The notes below the pieces were generated by a model. It was not told the DNA's origin. It made no database searches and saw only the letters and a list, made by a program, of their open reading frames with translations. From assembly GCF_030296055.1 (NCBI RefSeq), contig NZ_AP027370.1, positions 1,192,501-1,256,500 on the forward strand: 64,000 nt of DNA. The letters are read 5' to 3'. This DNA comes from Hydrogenimonas cancrithermarum. Lineage in GTDB: Bacteria; Campylobacterota; Campylobacteria; Campylobacterales; Hydrogenimonadaceae. Positions 19,440 through 27,387 of the stretch are shown here, piece after piece; position 1 is the first letter of the stretch, and each line of letters opens with the position of its first letter. A program made the translations under genes and the position numbers.

Positions 19440-21062
19440 TCAACTCTTCGGCTGCGCGATGCCGAGCCGGCACCGCATCGCTTCGGCAACGAGCAGCCTC
19501 GCCATCTCCCTGCTTTCGACAAGGATATGGTCGATATTCAAATCACGAATCATCTCGGCTTCCTCTTCGCAGTGCACCTTGACAACGACATTTGCATGTG
19601 GCGCGACCTGCATCAGCGCTTCGCAGATAAGACGCAGATGCCGGATATGGTCGACGGCGACGATCACGGCGCTCGCACGTCCCACGTCGAAATGTTTGAG
19701 AACCTCTTCGTTCGCAGCATTGGCGAAGAAGATCGGTTCGCCCATCTTCCGTCCCCACTCCATTCTCTGAATGTCATGCTCGAGAATCAGGTAGGTCACC
19801 CCCTGGCGCTTCAGTTCCACCGCCACCTTCCGCCCCAACGGTCCGAACCCGCAGACGATGACATGGTCGGAAAATCCCGTCGATTCAACCTTGACGATCT
19901 CCGGTTCCGGTTCGGGGATGAACCTGTCCGCAATGTCACGGACACGGCTCAGAATGAAGACGGAGAGGATCATCGAAATCACGACGGCACTGAGCAGGAT
20001 CTGCGTCTGTGTATTGCCGATGAGCCGATTCGCCTGCGCCAGGGCGAAGACCGCCAGGGCGAATTCGCCTACCTGTGCCAGTGCCAGCGCCGTTTTGAGC
20101 GCGACACGGGGGCGTGTGAAAAAGCGCATGAAAAGAAAAATGACCCCGAATTTCACGACCATGACGACAAGTGCCACCAGAAAAATTGTGACGATGCTGT
20201 GTGCGACCTCCTGCAGATCGATCTGCATACCGACCGTAACGAAAAAGAGTCCCAGAAGCAGATCACGAAACGGCACCAGTTCCGCTTCGATCTGGTACTT
20301 GTAGTGTGTCTCCGCCAGCATCATCCCCGCCAAAAAAGCGCCAAGCGAATAGGTGAACCCGAACAGATGTGCCAGCTCCGCCGATCCGACCACGAGAAAG
20401 AGTACCGTGCCCAGGAAAATTTCCGACGAATTGGCCCGCGTCACCCACCCGAGCAGCCATTCGATCATATACTTCCCGACCAGGTAGATGATGATCCCCA
20501 CGACCACCGCATCGAGCAGGATGGTTTTGAGCATCGCGAAGATATCGCTGTTTTCGGAGGAGAAGATCGTCACCGTCAACAAGATCGGGATAACGGCCAG
20601 ATCCTGAAAAATGAGAATCCCGACCGCTTTGCGGCCATACGGGGTCTGCACATCGCCGCTTTCGTTCAGTGCCTTCAGAACGATCGCCGTGGAAGAGAGC
20701 CCAAGCGCCAATCCCGTAATGATCGCACCCTCGGCAGCCATACCGAAAAGATGGGCCGCCAGCCCAAAGAGCAGAGCACTGAAACCCATCTGAAGCGAAC
20801 CGTAGAGCATCACCTCTTTGCGCATCGCCACAAGCTGGCGGAACGAAAACTCCAGCCCGATCGTGAACATCAAAAAGACGATGCCGAATTCGGCGATCTC
20901 GCTAAGTTCATGATAATGGTCATGATGAAGAGCGAATACCGCAGAGATTGCGATACCCGTCGCGATATAGCCGATGACAGTGGGGATACCCACGCGTTTC
21001 AAAAGAGAGTTGATGGCCACCGAAAAAAAGATGCCCGCGAGAATGATCGGTAGATAGGTCAC
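19440..21062 (-). CDS. Kef/CPA2-type monovalent cation:proton antiporter with TrkA-N domain
   Basis: The protein is about 540 residues. Twelve or so hydrophobic segments include the family motif RVGIPTVIGYIATG near the start and GLALGLSSTAIVLKAL in the middle. A cytoplasmic Rossmann-type RCK/TrkA-N domain follows near residue 400 (DHVIVCGFGPLGRKVA). KefB/KefC-type proteins exchange K+ or Na+ for H+. The start is uncertain: GTG at 21062 has AAAAAGG six bases upstream, and another GTG at 21089 would add nine residues. It is coupled to the DUF420 gene. Confidence 0.85.
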   Translation of the reverse strand: MTYLPIILAGIFFSVAINSLLKRVGIPTVIGYIATGIAISAVFALHHDHYHELSEIAEFGIVFLMFTIGLEFSFRQLVAMRKEVMLYGSLQMGFSALLFGLAAHLFGMAAEGAIITGLALGLSSTAIVLKALNESGDVQTPYGRKAVGILIFQDLAVIPILLTVTIFSSENSDIFAMLKTILLDAVVVGIIIYLVGKYMIEWLLGWVTRANSSEIFLGTVLFLVVGSAELAHLFGFTYSLGAFLAGMMLAETHYKYQIEAELVPFRDLLLGLFFVTVGMQIDLQEVAHSIVTIFLVALVVMVVKFGVIFLFMRFFTRPRVALKTALALAQVGEFALAVFALAQANRLIGNTQTQILLSAVVISMILSVFILSRVRDIADRFIPEPEPEIVKVESTGFSDHVIVCGFGPLGRKVAVELKRQGVTYLILEHDIQRMEWGRKMGEPIFFANAANEEVLKHFDVGRASAVIVAVDHIRHLRLICEALMQVAPHANVVVKVHCEEEAEMIRDLNIDHILVESREMARLLVAEAMRCRLGIAQPKS

Positions 21063-21201
21063 GACACGCCTTTTTGCTGAGGATATCACTCTTTTGATCG
21101 ATTATATCAAAGGTGGCGCAAAAGGGTATGCAAAAGGTCGTTCAGTCCGCCGAAAACAAGCGGACCGAAAAAGAGGAGTCGAAAAAATTTTGGAGAACGG
21201 A

Positions 21202-21594
21202 TCAGGCGTTTTTGAGTGCTTTCGCCCATGATTCCATCGCATTGTTCGCCTGCGGATTGGGCGCTTCCATGAAGATGACGACAAATTTGTCACCCATATC
21301 GCTGACGCCGATGGAACGCGGGCGCACAGCCATCACTTCCGGCGTCGGAAGCTCCTTGCCAAAGCAGAAGACAATGTTTTTCGCCCCTTTGATCTTTTCG
21401 TTGATCTCGCCTTCGGCCAAACCGCTGGTATGGGCATAGTGATCGAATGTCGCGATGTAAGCCGCAACCGGATGCTCCTCGATTTTCGCTTTGAAGTAGT
21501 CGATCACATCATCGACCGTTTTGCATGTCGTCTCCTCTTTGTCGATGATCAGTTCGAAAATCGGATACTTCTCTTTGAATACTTTCTGGGTCAC
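21202..21594 (-). CDS. Conserved small cytoplasmic protein, DUF6858-like, unknown function
   Basis: The 130-residue soluble protein starts at GTG with AAGGAG seven bases upstream. It has no signal peptide or membrane helix. It is an alpha/beta protein with a central segment NIVFCFGKELPTPEVMAVRP and conserved-looking histidines near residues 41, 52 and 54. I associate it loosely with a campylobacterotal family of unknown function (DUF6858). It stands alone between the Kef gene and modC. No catalytic motif is evident. Confidence 0.6.
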   Translation of the reverse strand: MTQKVFKEKYPIFELIIDKEETTCKTVDDVIDYFKAKIEEHPVAAYIATFDHYAHTSGLAEGEINEKIKGAKNIVFCFGKELPTPEVMAVRPRSIGVSDMGDKFVVIFMEAPNPQANNAMESWAKALKNA

Positions 21595-21677
21595 TGGTAG
21601 CTCCTTCTATTTGATTTTGGGGAGTTTATTCTATCCTTATCTATATTCAAAGAAAATAATTGTCATAAGTTCGTTTT

Positions 21678-22577
21678 TTAATCTTCAGAATTGCCTTTGG
21701 CTGTTTCCGCCCTGAAAATCATCGGGTGGAAGGCTTTGGAGACGATCTGGATCCGGCTGCCGATACGCAGTCCTTCGCGTTCACGCTCTGTAGCCATGAT
21801 TTTGACGATCTGCGTTCCGACGGCAACGGTCAGCAGATAGACCATTTCGCACGGTTCGATGGCGAGCACTTCACCAACGAATTTGAAGCTGCTGCTGATG
21901 CGCTCTTTGACAAAGACCTCCGAAGGGGTGCCCACCTCTTTTATCTCTCCGCGCTCGAGGCGATAAACGCTCCCGCAGAGGCGGAAGATTTCGCTCGGAT
22001 CATGACTCACAAGGATCGTTGTCAGTTTGAACCGCTTATGGATCTCGGCAAGCTCGTCCTGGAGTCTGATACGCATCGCATGATCGAGTGCCGAGAGCGG
22101 TTCGTCGAGCAGAAGCAGGCGGGGGCGGCGCACCAGTGCACGCGCCACCGCAACACGCTGCTGCTGGCCGCCGGAGAGCTGTGAGGGGAGGCGATCGGCG
22201 AGCTCACGCAACCCAATCGTTTCGATAAGCTCATCGACAATCACGGGATTCTCCCCTTTTTGCAAGGCAAAGCGAAGATTCTCCGCGACCGTCATATTGG
22301 GGAAGAGCGCGTAATCTTGAAAAACGAATCCTATTTTGCGTTTTGCGGGCGGCAGGTCGATCTTTTTTCGACTGTCGAACCATGTTTCGCCGTCCACGAC
22401 GATGCGGCCGGCATCGGGTGTTTCGAGCCCTGCGATCATCCGCAGTACCGTCGTCTTTCCGGCTCCGGACTCACCGAAAAAAGCGACGAACTCGCCATTC
22501 TCGATGGTTGTCTTAATGCTGAGCTCCAGCTCTCCTTCGGTAGAGAGCAGCTTTTTTTTGAGTGCAAGTTCTATCAT
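21678..22577 (-). CDS. modC: Molybdate ABC transporter ATP-binding protein ModC
   Basis: The 299-residue ATPase has Walker A GESGAGKTT near residue 37, the signature LSGGQQQRVAVARAL near 130 and Walker B RLLLLDEPLSALD near 150. A C-terminal TOBE/Mop domain (about 235-290) matches ModC and the molybdate-regulated group. It energises ModB. The ATG at 22577 lies 2 bases after the modB stop; a longer open frame running through modB is only an overlapping frame and not a fusion. Confidence 0.92.
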   Translation of the reverse strand: MIELALKKKLLSTEGELELSIKTTIENGEFVAFFGESGAGKTTVLRMIAGLETPDAGRIVVDGETWFDSRKKIDLPPAKRKIGFVFQDYALFPNMTVAENLRFALQKGENPVIVDELIETIGLRELADRLPSQLSGGQQQRVAVARALVRRPRLLLLDEPLSALDHAMRIRLQDELAEIHKRFKLTTILVSHDPSEIFRLCGSVYRLERGEIKEVGTPSEVFVKERISSSFKFVGEVLAIEPCEMVYLLTVAVGTQIVKIMATEREREGLRIGSRIQIVSKAFHPMIFRAETAKGNSED

Positions 22578-22579
22578 CG

Positions 22580-23254
22580 TTACATCTTTTGCATGAACGA
22601 ACGGTTCACGAGATAGACCACCAGCAGAATCGAAAAGGTGACTGCAAAGAGGATCAGTGCGTAGTGGTTGGCGATATCGTAGTTGAGTGCCTCGACTTCG
22701 TCGTAGATGGCGATGGAGGCGACGCGCGTTTCGCCGGGGATGTTGCCGCCGATCATCAAGACCACGCCGAATTCTCCGACCGTGTGGGCGAAGGTGATGA
22801 CGATGCCCGTCAATAGCGAGGGTTTGATATTGGGCAGCAGCACGCGAAAGAGGATGGACGTGCGGGATTTGCCGAGCATCTGCGCCGCTTCGGTGAGCGA
22901 TTTGGGCAGATTCTGCAGGCCCGCCTGGATCGGGTGCACCATAAAGGGAAGACTGAAAATAGCCGAACCGAGCACTAGTCCCTCGAAAGTGAAGGGGAGA
23001 CGAAAACCCAGCACCTCTTCGCAGAATTTTCCAAAGGCGTGTTCGCTGCTGAACGCCACTAGTAGATAAAAACCCAGTACCGTCGGCGGCAGAACCAGCG
23101 GCATACTGACGACGGTTTCGATGATCGGCTTGAATCGTGAGCGGGTCGAGGCGAGAAAATAGGCGAGCGGCACGCCGATAAAGAGCAGAATGATCGTCGT
23201 GACGACGGCAAGCTTGAACGTCAACGCCATCGTCGTCCAAAACTGTGCATCCAT
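22580..23254 (-). CDS. modB: Molybdate ABC transporter permease ModB
   Basis: The 224-residue permease has five to six hydrophobic helices. It carries the permease loop EAAQMLGKSRTSILFRVLLP near residue 142, which contacts ModC, and the ModB-typical PLVLPPTVLGFYLL. It moves molybdate or tungstate across the inner membrane. The ATG at 23254 shares its A with the TGA of the preceding Mop gene; a TTG one codon earlier is possible. It is followed almost directly by modC. Confidence 0.92.
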   Translation of the reverse strand: MDAQFWTTMALTFKLAVVTTIILLFIGVPLAYFLASTRSRFKPIIETVVSMPLVLPPTVLGFYLLVAFSSEHAFGKFCEEVLGFRLPFTFEGLVLGSAIFSLPFMVHPIQAGLQNLPKSLTEAAQMLGKSRTSILFRVLLPNIKPSLLTGIVITFAHTVGEFGVVLMIGGNIPGETRVASIAIYDEVEALNYDIANHYALILFAVTFSILLVVYLVNRSFMQKM

Positions 23255-23658
23255 CAATCACTCTCCATCAGCGTTATTTCGTTGGCTTTGACCAGCGCCG
23301 TGACGCGGTCACCGACTTTCAGTTCCATCGCTTCACAGGCGCGGCGGCTGATGATCGAAACGATCGTATCGCCCGCGTAAGCCAGCGTCACCTCCGCCAG
23401 CAGATCGCCGAGGACGATCTTTCCGATACGACCCTCAAAACGGTTACGAAGACTCAAGGCCCCGCTGAAACCTTTGGCGAGCGCCACTTCGCTCTCCTTG
23501 AAAAGCACCCAGACATCGCTGCCGACCGCCACACCCGGATTTTCGTTGGGTTTCCCGAGCATAAACGCCGTCAAACCCGTGTTGCCGCATGCGATATCCA
23601 CCTGTGAAAGTTCGCCTGAACATTGTATCGCGGTGACGCTGCCTTTCAAGCGGTTCAT
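23254..23658 (-). CDS. Two-domain Mop/TOBE molybdate-binding protein inside modAB
   Basis: The 134-residue product is composed of two Mop-like beta domains (about 1-66 and 67-132). The second includes LSLRNRFEGRIGKIVLGD and VGDRVTALVKANEITLM. Such molbindins bind molybdate or tungstate and buffer the cytoplasmic pool. Its ATG overlaps the modA stop (ATGA) and its stop overlaps modB, so it is translated in step with the transporter. The first domain is diverged and has lost much of the Sarn motif. Confidence 0.75.
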   Translation of the reverse strand: MNRLKGSVTAIQCSGELSQVDIACGNTGLTAFMLGKPNENPGVAVGSDVWVLFKESEVALAKGFSGALSLRNRFEGRIGKIVLGDLLAEVTLAYAGDTIVSIISRRACEAMELKVGDRVTALVKANEITLMESD

Positions 23659-24404
23659 GGTGTGATATAGCCGTATGTTTTGAAAATTTTTCTGCCTTGT
23701 GGGCTGAAAAGAAAGTCGTAAAAGGCCCGGACGGCGTTGGGATGGTTTTTCTCGCCGTGCTTGAGGATCACGACGCCCTGCTGGATCGGGGAGTAGAGTG
23801 CGGGATCGACATCGACAAAGCTACCTTTGCCTGCCACCTTGGGCGAAAGCACGACCGATTTGGCCGTCATACCGATATCGGCGGCTTTGGAGACGATGTA
23901 CTGATTGGTCTGCGATACGCTCTCCGCATAGATCAGTTTGGATTTGACTGCATCGTAAACACCTGCATTCTGCATCGCTTTGAGTGCCTGAATGCCGTAG
24001 GGGGCGTTTTTGGGGTTGGGGATGGCGATGCGTTCGGCCGCAGGATTCGTCAAAGATTTCAGACCCGCTTTCGTATCGATCGGTTTGAGCGTCCAGATGA
24101 CCAGTGAACCGTAAGCGTAGACCCTGGGTTCGGTGACGGCGAACCCATGTTTACGCAGGTACTCGGGATACTTCATATTGGCGGACAAAAAGAGGTCGAA
24201 AGGCGCGCCGCTTTTGATCTGTGCGGTCAGTTTCCCCGAAGAGGAGATGACGGTACGGACCGTAATCCCGGTCTCTTTCTCGAATGTTTTTTGCAGTTCG
24301 GCCATGGCGAACTGGACGTTGGCCGCCGTGGCAACGGTGATCTCTTCGGCGACGGCACCCATGGCGGCCAGTGAAACCAAAAATAGCAACAGACTCTTTT
24401 TCAT
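23655..24404 (-). CDS. modA: Periplasmic molybdate-binding protein ModA
   Basis: The 249-residue solute-binding protein has a cleaved signal peptide (MKKSLLLFLVSLAAMGAVAEE). It shows the ModA landmarks VATAANVQFAMAEL near residue 22, ISSSGKLTAQI near 50, GAPFDLFLSA near 63 and NAPYGIQALKAM near 130. It captures molybdate or tungstate for ModBC. AAGGAG precedes the ATG at 24404; the longer frame from 24458 is not used. It is four bases after the upstream Mop gene. Confidence 0.93.
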   Translation of the reverse strand: MKKSLLLFLVSLAAMGAVAEEITVATAANVQFAMAELQKTFEKETGITVRTVISSSGKLTAQIKSGAPFDLFLSANMKYPEYLRKHGFAVTEPRVYAYGSLVIWTLKPIDTKAGLKSLTNPAAERIAIPNPKNAPYGIQALKAMQNAGVYDAVKSKLIYAESVSQTNQYIVSKAADIGMTAKSVVLSPKVAGKGSFVDVDPALYSPIQQGVVILKHGEKNHPNAVRAFYDFLFSPQGRKIFKTYGYITP

Positions 24405-24408
24405 GATA

Positions 24409-24837
24409 TCACTCCTTGTCGGTTGCCAGAATGACGCTGCCGGCTTTAAATACGGCACAAACTTCGCTGCCGCCCTCGATCTTCATGGCCAAAGCCGATT
24501 CGCGGGTCACGATTACGCTGATGACGTCGCCGTTGGCTGTTTGCAAGATCACCTCGGTATTGACTGCCCCCTCTTTGACGGCACTGACGGTCCCGCAGAT
24601 TTTGTTGCGCGCGCTGATCGAACGGACGGACGGTTCGGCCAGCATAATCCACGACGCTTTCAAGATCGCCAGGCATGGTTTGCCGGGGGCGAGCCCGAGA
24701 GATTCCGCGCTTTCATCGGTGATGATGGCACACAGGGGCGTTCCATTCTCGAGCGCCATTTCGACTTCAGTGTTGACCGCGCCCCGTTTCAGGCCGGTCA
24801 CGGTGCATTTGAACGCATTTCTCGCGCTGATTTTCAT
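24409..24837 (-). CDS. Di-Mop molbindin-type molybdate-binding protein
   Basis: The 142-residue protein is a tandem pair of Mop domains. Each begins with the conserved ISARN (MKISARNAFKCTV and SISARNKICGTV), includes GAVNTEV and ends in an ILA/MLA strand. Molbindins of this type assemble into rings that store molybdate. AAAAGGAG precedes the ATG. It is the first gene downstream of the ModE box, followed by modA, and is therefore probably molybdate-regulated. The family assignment is clear. Confidence 0.88.
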   Translation of the reverse strand: MKISARNAFKCTVTGLKRGAVNTEVEMALENGTPLCAIITDESAESLGLAPGKPCLAILKASWIMLAEPSVRSISARNKICGTVSAVKEGAVNTEVILQTANGDVISVIVTRESALAMKIEGGSEVCAVFKAGSVILATDKE

Positions 24838-24917
24838 GGAACACTCCTTTTAGAAAAGGTAGTTCGGTCGAAGTTGCAGATGCATAAAAGAGCCCCTGAA
24901 AAAATGGAACCATCGAT

Positions 24918-24941
24918 CGTTATATTTAAATATATACAACG
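24918..24941. promoter_or_regulatory. ModE operator in front of the mop-modA operon
   Basis: A 24-bp palindrome running CGTTATATT... to ...ATACAACG, with outer arms CGTT/AACG and an alternating TA core. It is close to the known ModE consensus CGTTATATA-N-TATATAACG. It lies 81-104 bases before the mop start and overlaps -10-like sequence, fitting repression by molybdate-bound ModE. Confidence 0.8.
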
Positions 24942-24987
24942 AAATTGTAATAATCTGCTACATAATTTTCGCTTAAAGCCATCTGTT

Positions 24988-25767
24988 TCAGCGCGCCAAA
25001 AGCACGTGTGAGGATTGAAAGACGGCGTAGGCTGTATCGCCTTCGCAAAACTTCAGTTCATTGAGCGATTCGGAGGTAATGACGGCGGTAATGGTATTGT
25101 CGCCTTGAAGCTGGAGTGTGACTTCGGAAAGCAGACCGTCGTTTTGGATGCTGACGATGGTGCCCTTCAGGCAATTTCTGGCACTGAGTGTCGGCGGTTC
25201 GGTCGCCAGAAGCACCCAGTTGCTTTTAATGAGCGCGAATAAATCTGTGCCGACGTCGATTCCCATGGCTTTGGCGCTTTTATGGGTGATTGAGGCATAG
25301 ATGGTCTCTTTTCCGCCAAGCGTCAATTCGACTTCACACGTCACGGCGGAACTCTTCATTGAAGTTACCGTGCCGTGGTATTGATTGCGCGCACTGGTCT
25401 GCAGGGTCAAACGGCGTCCGAATGACAGAAGGTTTTCAAGGGCGTCTCCTTGTTCACCGAGCAAGTCGAAGAGCTTTTGCTGCAGTGTGGAGATCTCTTT
25501 GTACATACGGATATACTCGTGCCCCTTGGCGGTTAGACGCGTACCGCCGCCCCCTTTACCGCCGGTTTCTCGGACAACGATCGGCTCCGCACTGAGATTG
25601 TTCATCTCGTTGACGGCATCCCATGCGGCTTTATAGCTCATTTTCATCGCTTTGGCCGCTTTGGAAATCGACCCATAGCGGTCGATCTGCTCGAGAAGTT
25701 CGATGCGCCCTTTTCCGAAAAAAGCCTTTTGTTCGTTTTCGAACCAGAGGTTGCTTTTGATTTTCAT
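24988..25767 (-). CDS. modE: Molybdate-dependent transcriptional regulator ModE
   Basis: The 259-residue regulator has an N-terminal winged helix (about 1-110) with the ModE hallmark GSISKAAKAMKMSYKAAWDAVNEMNN and the wing GGKGGGGTRLT. Its C-terminal half holds two Mop domains beginning TSARNQYHGTV (near 130) and LSARNCLKGTI (near 198), which bind molybdate. It should repress molybdate uptake genes through the box at 24918-24941. The ATG at 25767 is chosen from family alignment; the upstream extension to 25995 is non-homologous. Confidence 0.93.
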   Translation of the reverse strand: MKIKSNLWFENEQKAFFGKGRIELLEQIDRYGSISKAAKAMKMSYKAAWDAVNEMNNLSAEPIVVRETGGKGGGGTRLTAKGHEYIRMYKEISTLQQKLFDLLGEQGDALENLLSFGRRLTLQTSARNQYHGTVTSMKSSAVTCEVELTLGGKETIYASITHKSAKAMGIDVGTDLFALIKSNWVLLATEPPTLSARNCLKGTIVSIQNDGLLSEVTLQLQGDNTITAVITSESLNELKFCEGDTAYAVFQSSHVLLAR

Positions 25768-25832
25768 GGGGTCATTATAGCCTTGCAACCCTTCAAAAGC
25801 CCCACGTGCGCGGAGCCTTCGATCAAAAAGAG

Positions 25833-27017
25833 TTACATTCCGGGGATACGCGGAATTTTGCCCAGTTTGGAGTTGCGGCAGTACCAGCCCCACCCTTTTT
25901 TCAGCCAGTGGCCGATCACGGGCATCGGAATCATTTTGCCACCCTTGTTGTCGCGGTAAACAAACGCGGCACCGTCCCCACTGTCCATGACGCAAAGTAT
26001 ATTGAGATGATCGAGATACCCTTTACGCTCTTCGCTCCCCTTTGCGATCGCATCGATGTTGAACGCGACATTGCGCGCCATCACTTCGGCGATATGCCCC
26101 TGTTTCGCACGCCAGTCCGGACCATCGAGCGCGACCGAGTCACCAATGGCGAAGACATTGTATTTTTCCGGTGTCTCATCGTAGTCATGCATCACTTCAC
26201 AATAGTCGTTGACTTTGATCAGCCCCGCTTCGTTGAGCGGCAGATCGGAGTTTCTGAAAACGGGATGGCCGTCGCCCGCGGGAATGAACATCGTAAAATC
26301 GCTCTCGAGTTTGCTATCGTCTTCGAAAACGATACCGTCCGCTTCGAAACGCTTGATCTTTTTGCCAAAATGTTTATGAATATTGAGTTTGTTGAAAAAC
26401 AGATCCATCATTTTGAGAGCCTGCGGCCCCATCCGCGCACCCGGTTTTTCCATCGGTGCAAAAAAAGTCAGCTCGAACTTGTCCCGAATCCCTTTCTTTT
26501 TCAATTCGTTATGGACATTGAAAAGCACTTCGAATGCCGGACCGCCCCGCACGTTGCTCGGATCTTTCGGATTGCCGCCAAATCCCATCGCGATCTTTCC
26601 ACCCCCTTTTTCTATCAACGCATCGATACGCTCCTTGATTTCGAGCGACTCTTCGGGTTTACCGCAGATCGAGAGGAAATGCTCGCTCCCTTCGTGTTTC
26701 ACTTTGCCGCTACCGATTGCGATAACGAGATACTCGCAGCGGTATTCGCCGTTGGCGCAGACAACACGCCGCTCTTTGGAGTGGATCTCCTTCACCTCAT
26801 CGATGATCAACTCGAATCCATGAGCCTCCTGCAGATCTTTGAGCGGAACGCAGATATCTTCGAACTCCGCTTCACCCGTTGGGATCCAGATCGATGTGGG
26901 ATAGATGTAGAAATAGTCCCTATCGGAAATCAGAGTCACCGAATACCCTTTTTTGCGAAGAAAAATCGCCGCTTCCACACCAGCGAATCCTCCACCAAGA
27001 ATCAAAACCTTTTTCAT
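25833..27017 (-). CDS. FAD/NAD(P)-dependent oxidoreductase, sulfide:quinone reductase-like
   Basis: The 394-residue protein has the N-terminal FAD motif KKVLILGGGFAGVEAA, the NDH-2/SQR landmarks YLVIAIGSG near residue 95 and FAIGDSVAL near 295, and cysteines in SICGKP (about 120) and ILCVMD (about 355). There is no export signal, so it should bind the cytoplasmic face of the membrane. The C-terminus is basic (WLKKGWGWYCRNSKLGK). It is the last gene of the ccoNOQP run, 15 bases after the NifX-like gene. Sulfide or another thiol donor is likely, but NADH is not excluded. Confidence 0.72.
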   Translation of the reverse strand: MKKVLILGGGFAGVEAAIFLRKKGYSVTLISDRDYFYIYPTSIWIPTGEAEFEDICVPLKDLQEAHGFELIIDEVKEIHSKERRVVCANGEYRCEYLVIAIGSGKVKHEGSEHFLSICGKPEESLEIKERIDALIEKGGGKIAMGFGGNPKDPSNVRGGPAFEVLFNVHNELKKKGIRDKFELTFFAPMEKPGARMGPQALKMMDLFFNKLNIHKHFGKKIKRFEADGIVFEDDSKLESDFTMFIPAGDGHPVFRNSDLPLNEAGLIKVNDYCEVMHDYDETPEKYNVFAIGDSVALDGPDWRAKQGHIAEVMARNVAFNIDAIAKGSEERKGYLDHLNILCVMDSGDGAAFVYRDNKGGKMIPMPVIGHWLKKGWGWYCRNSKLGKIPRIPGM

Positions 27018-27032
27018 CGCACTTCTCCTTTG

Positions 27033-27383
27033 TCAGTGATGCGTAAACCGCATGACATTTTCGATCGTAATCTCTTCAAGTTCATCGTTTTTCAATTTAT
27101 CAAGGGCTTCCGAAACGAGGATGCGCCCCTCTCCCGGGTAGTAGAGGCGGACACCCGCATCCTTCAGAAACATGAATGGATTGCCCCCGATATGAGGGGT
27201 GACGATCTCTTTGACACCATTTTCGATAAGCCAGGCAACCGTCTTCGGCCCGGCACCCGCGAAGGGGTTTTCACGAATCACGACCTTTCCGTTTCCATCG
27301 GCGAAGACAAACCACTTCGCCTTCCCGAAAACCGTGGTCAGCGGCGGATCCTCTCTGTTCATCTTTACCGGCATCGCGACCAT
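27033..27383 (-). CDS. NifX/NifB C-terminal-like (dinitrogenase cofactor-binding) domain protein
   Basis: The 116-residue single-domain protein of the NifX/NafY/NifB-C fold (IPR003731-type) contains GAGPKTVAWLIENGVKEIV near residue 43 and HIGGNPFMFLKDAGVRLYY near 64. Homologues bind iron-molybdenum or iron-sulfur cofactor precursors; free-standing relatives outside nif clusters are poorly understood. It sits between ccoG (4-base gap) and the SQR-like gene. No nitrogenase gene is present in the window, so a role in metal or Fe-S handling for respiration is possible but unproven. Confidence 0.75.
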   Translation of the reverse strand: MVAMPVKMNREDPPLTTVFGKAKWFVFADGNGKVVIRENPFAGAGPKTVAWLIENGVKEIVTPHIGGNPFMFLKDAGVRLYYPGEGRILVSEALDKLKNDELEEITIENVMRFTHH

Positions 27384-27387
27384 GAGG

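Noticed and set aside
21145-21165. Terminator after the gene at 21202
   Set aside because: GTCCGC/GCGGAC has only a 6-bp stem, a 9-base loop and no proper T-run on the minus strand. Too weak to list.
21678-23261. Apparent 527-codon protein containing ModC, suggesting a fusion
   Set aside because: The extra N-terminal half lies in another frame of modB and is not homologous to anything. modB and modC each have their own start and full length.
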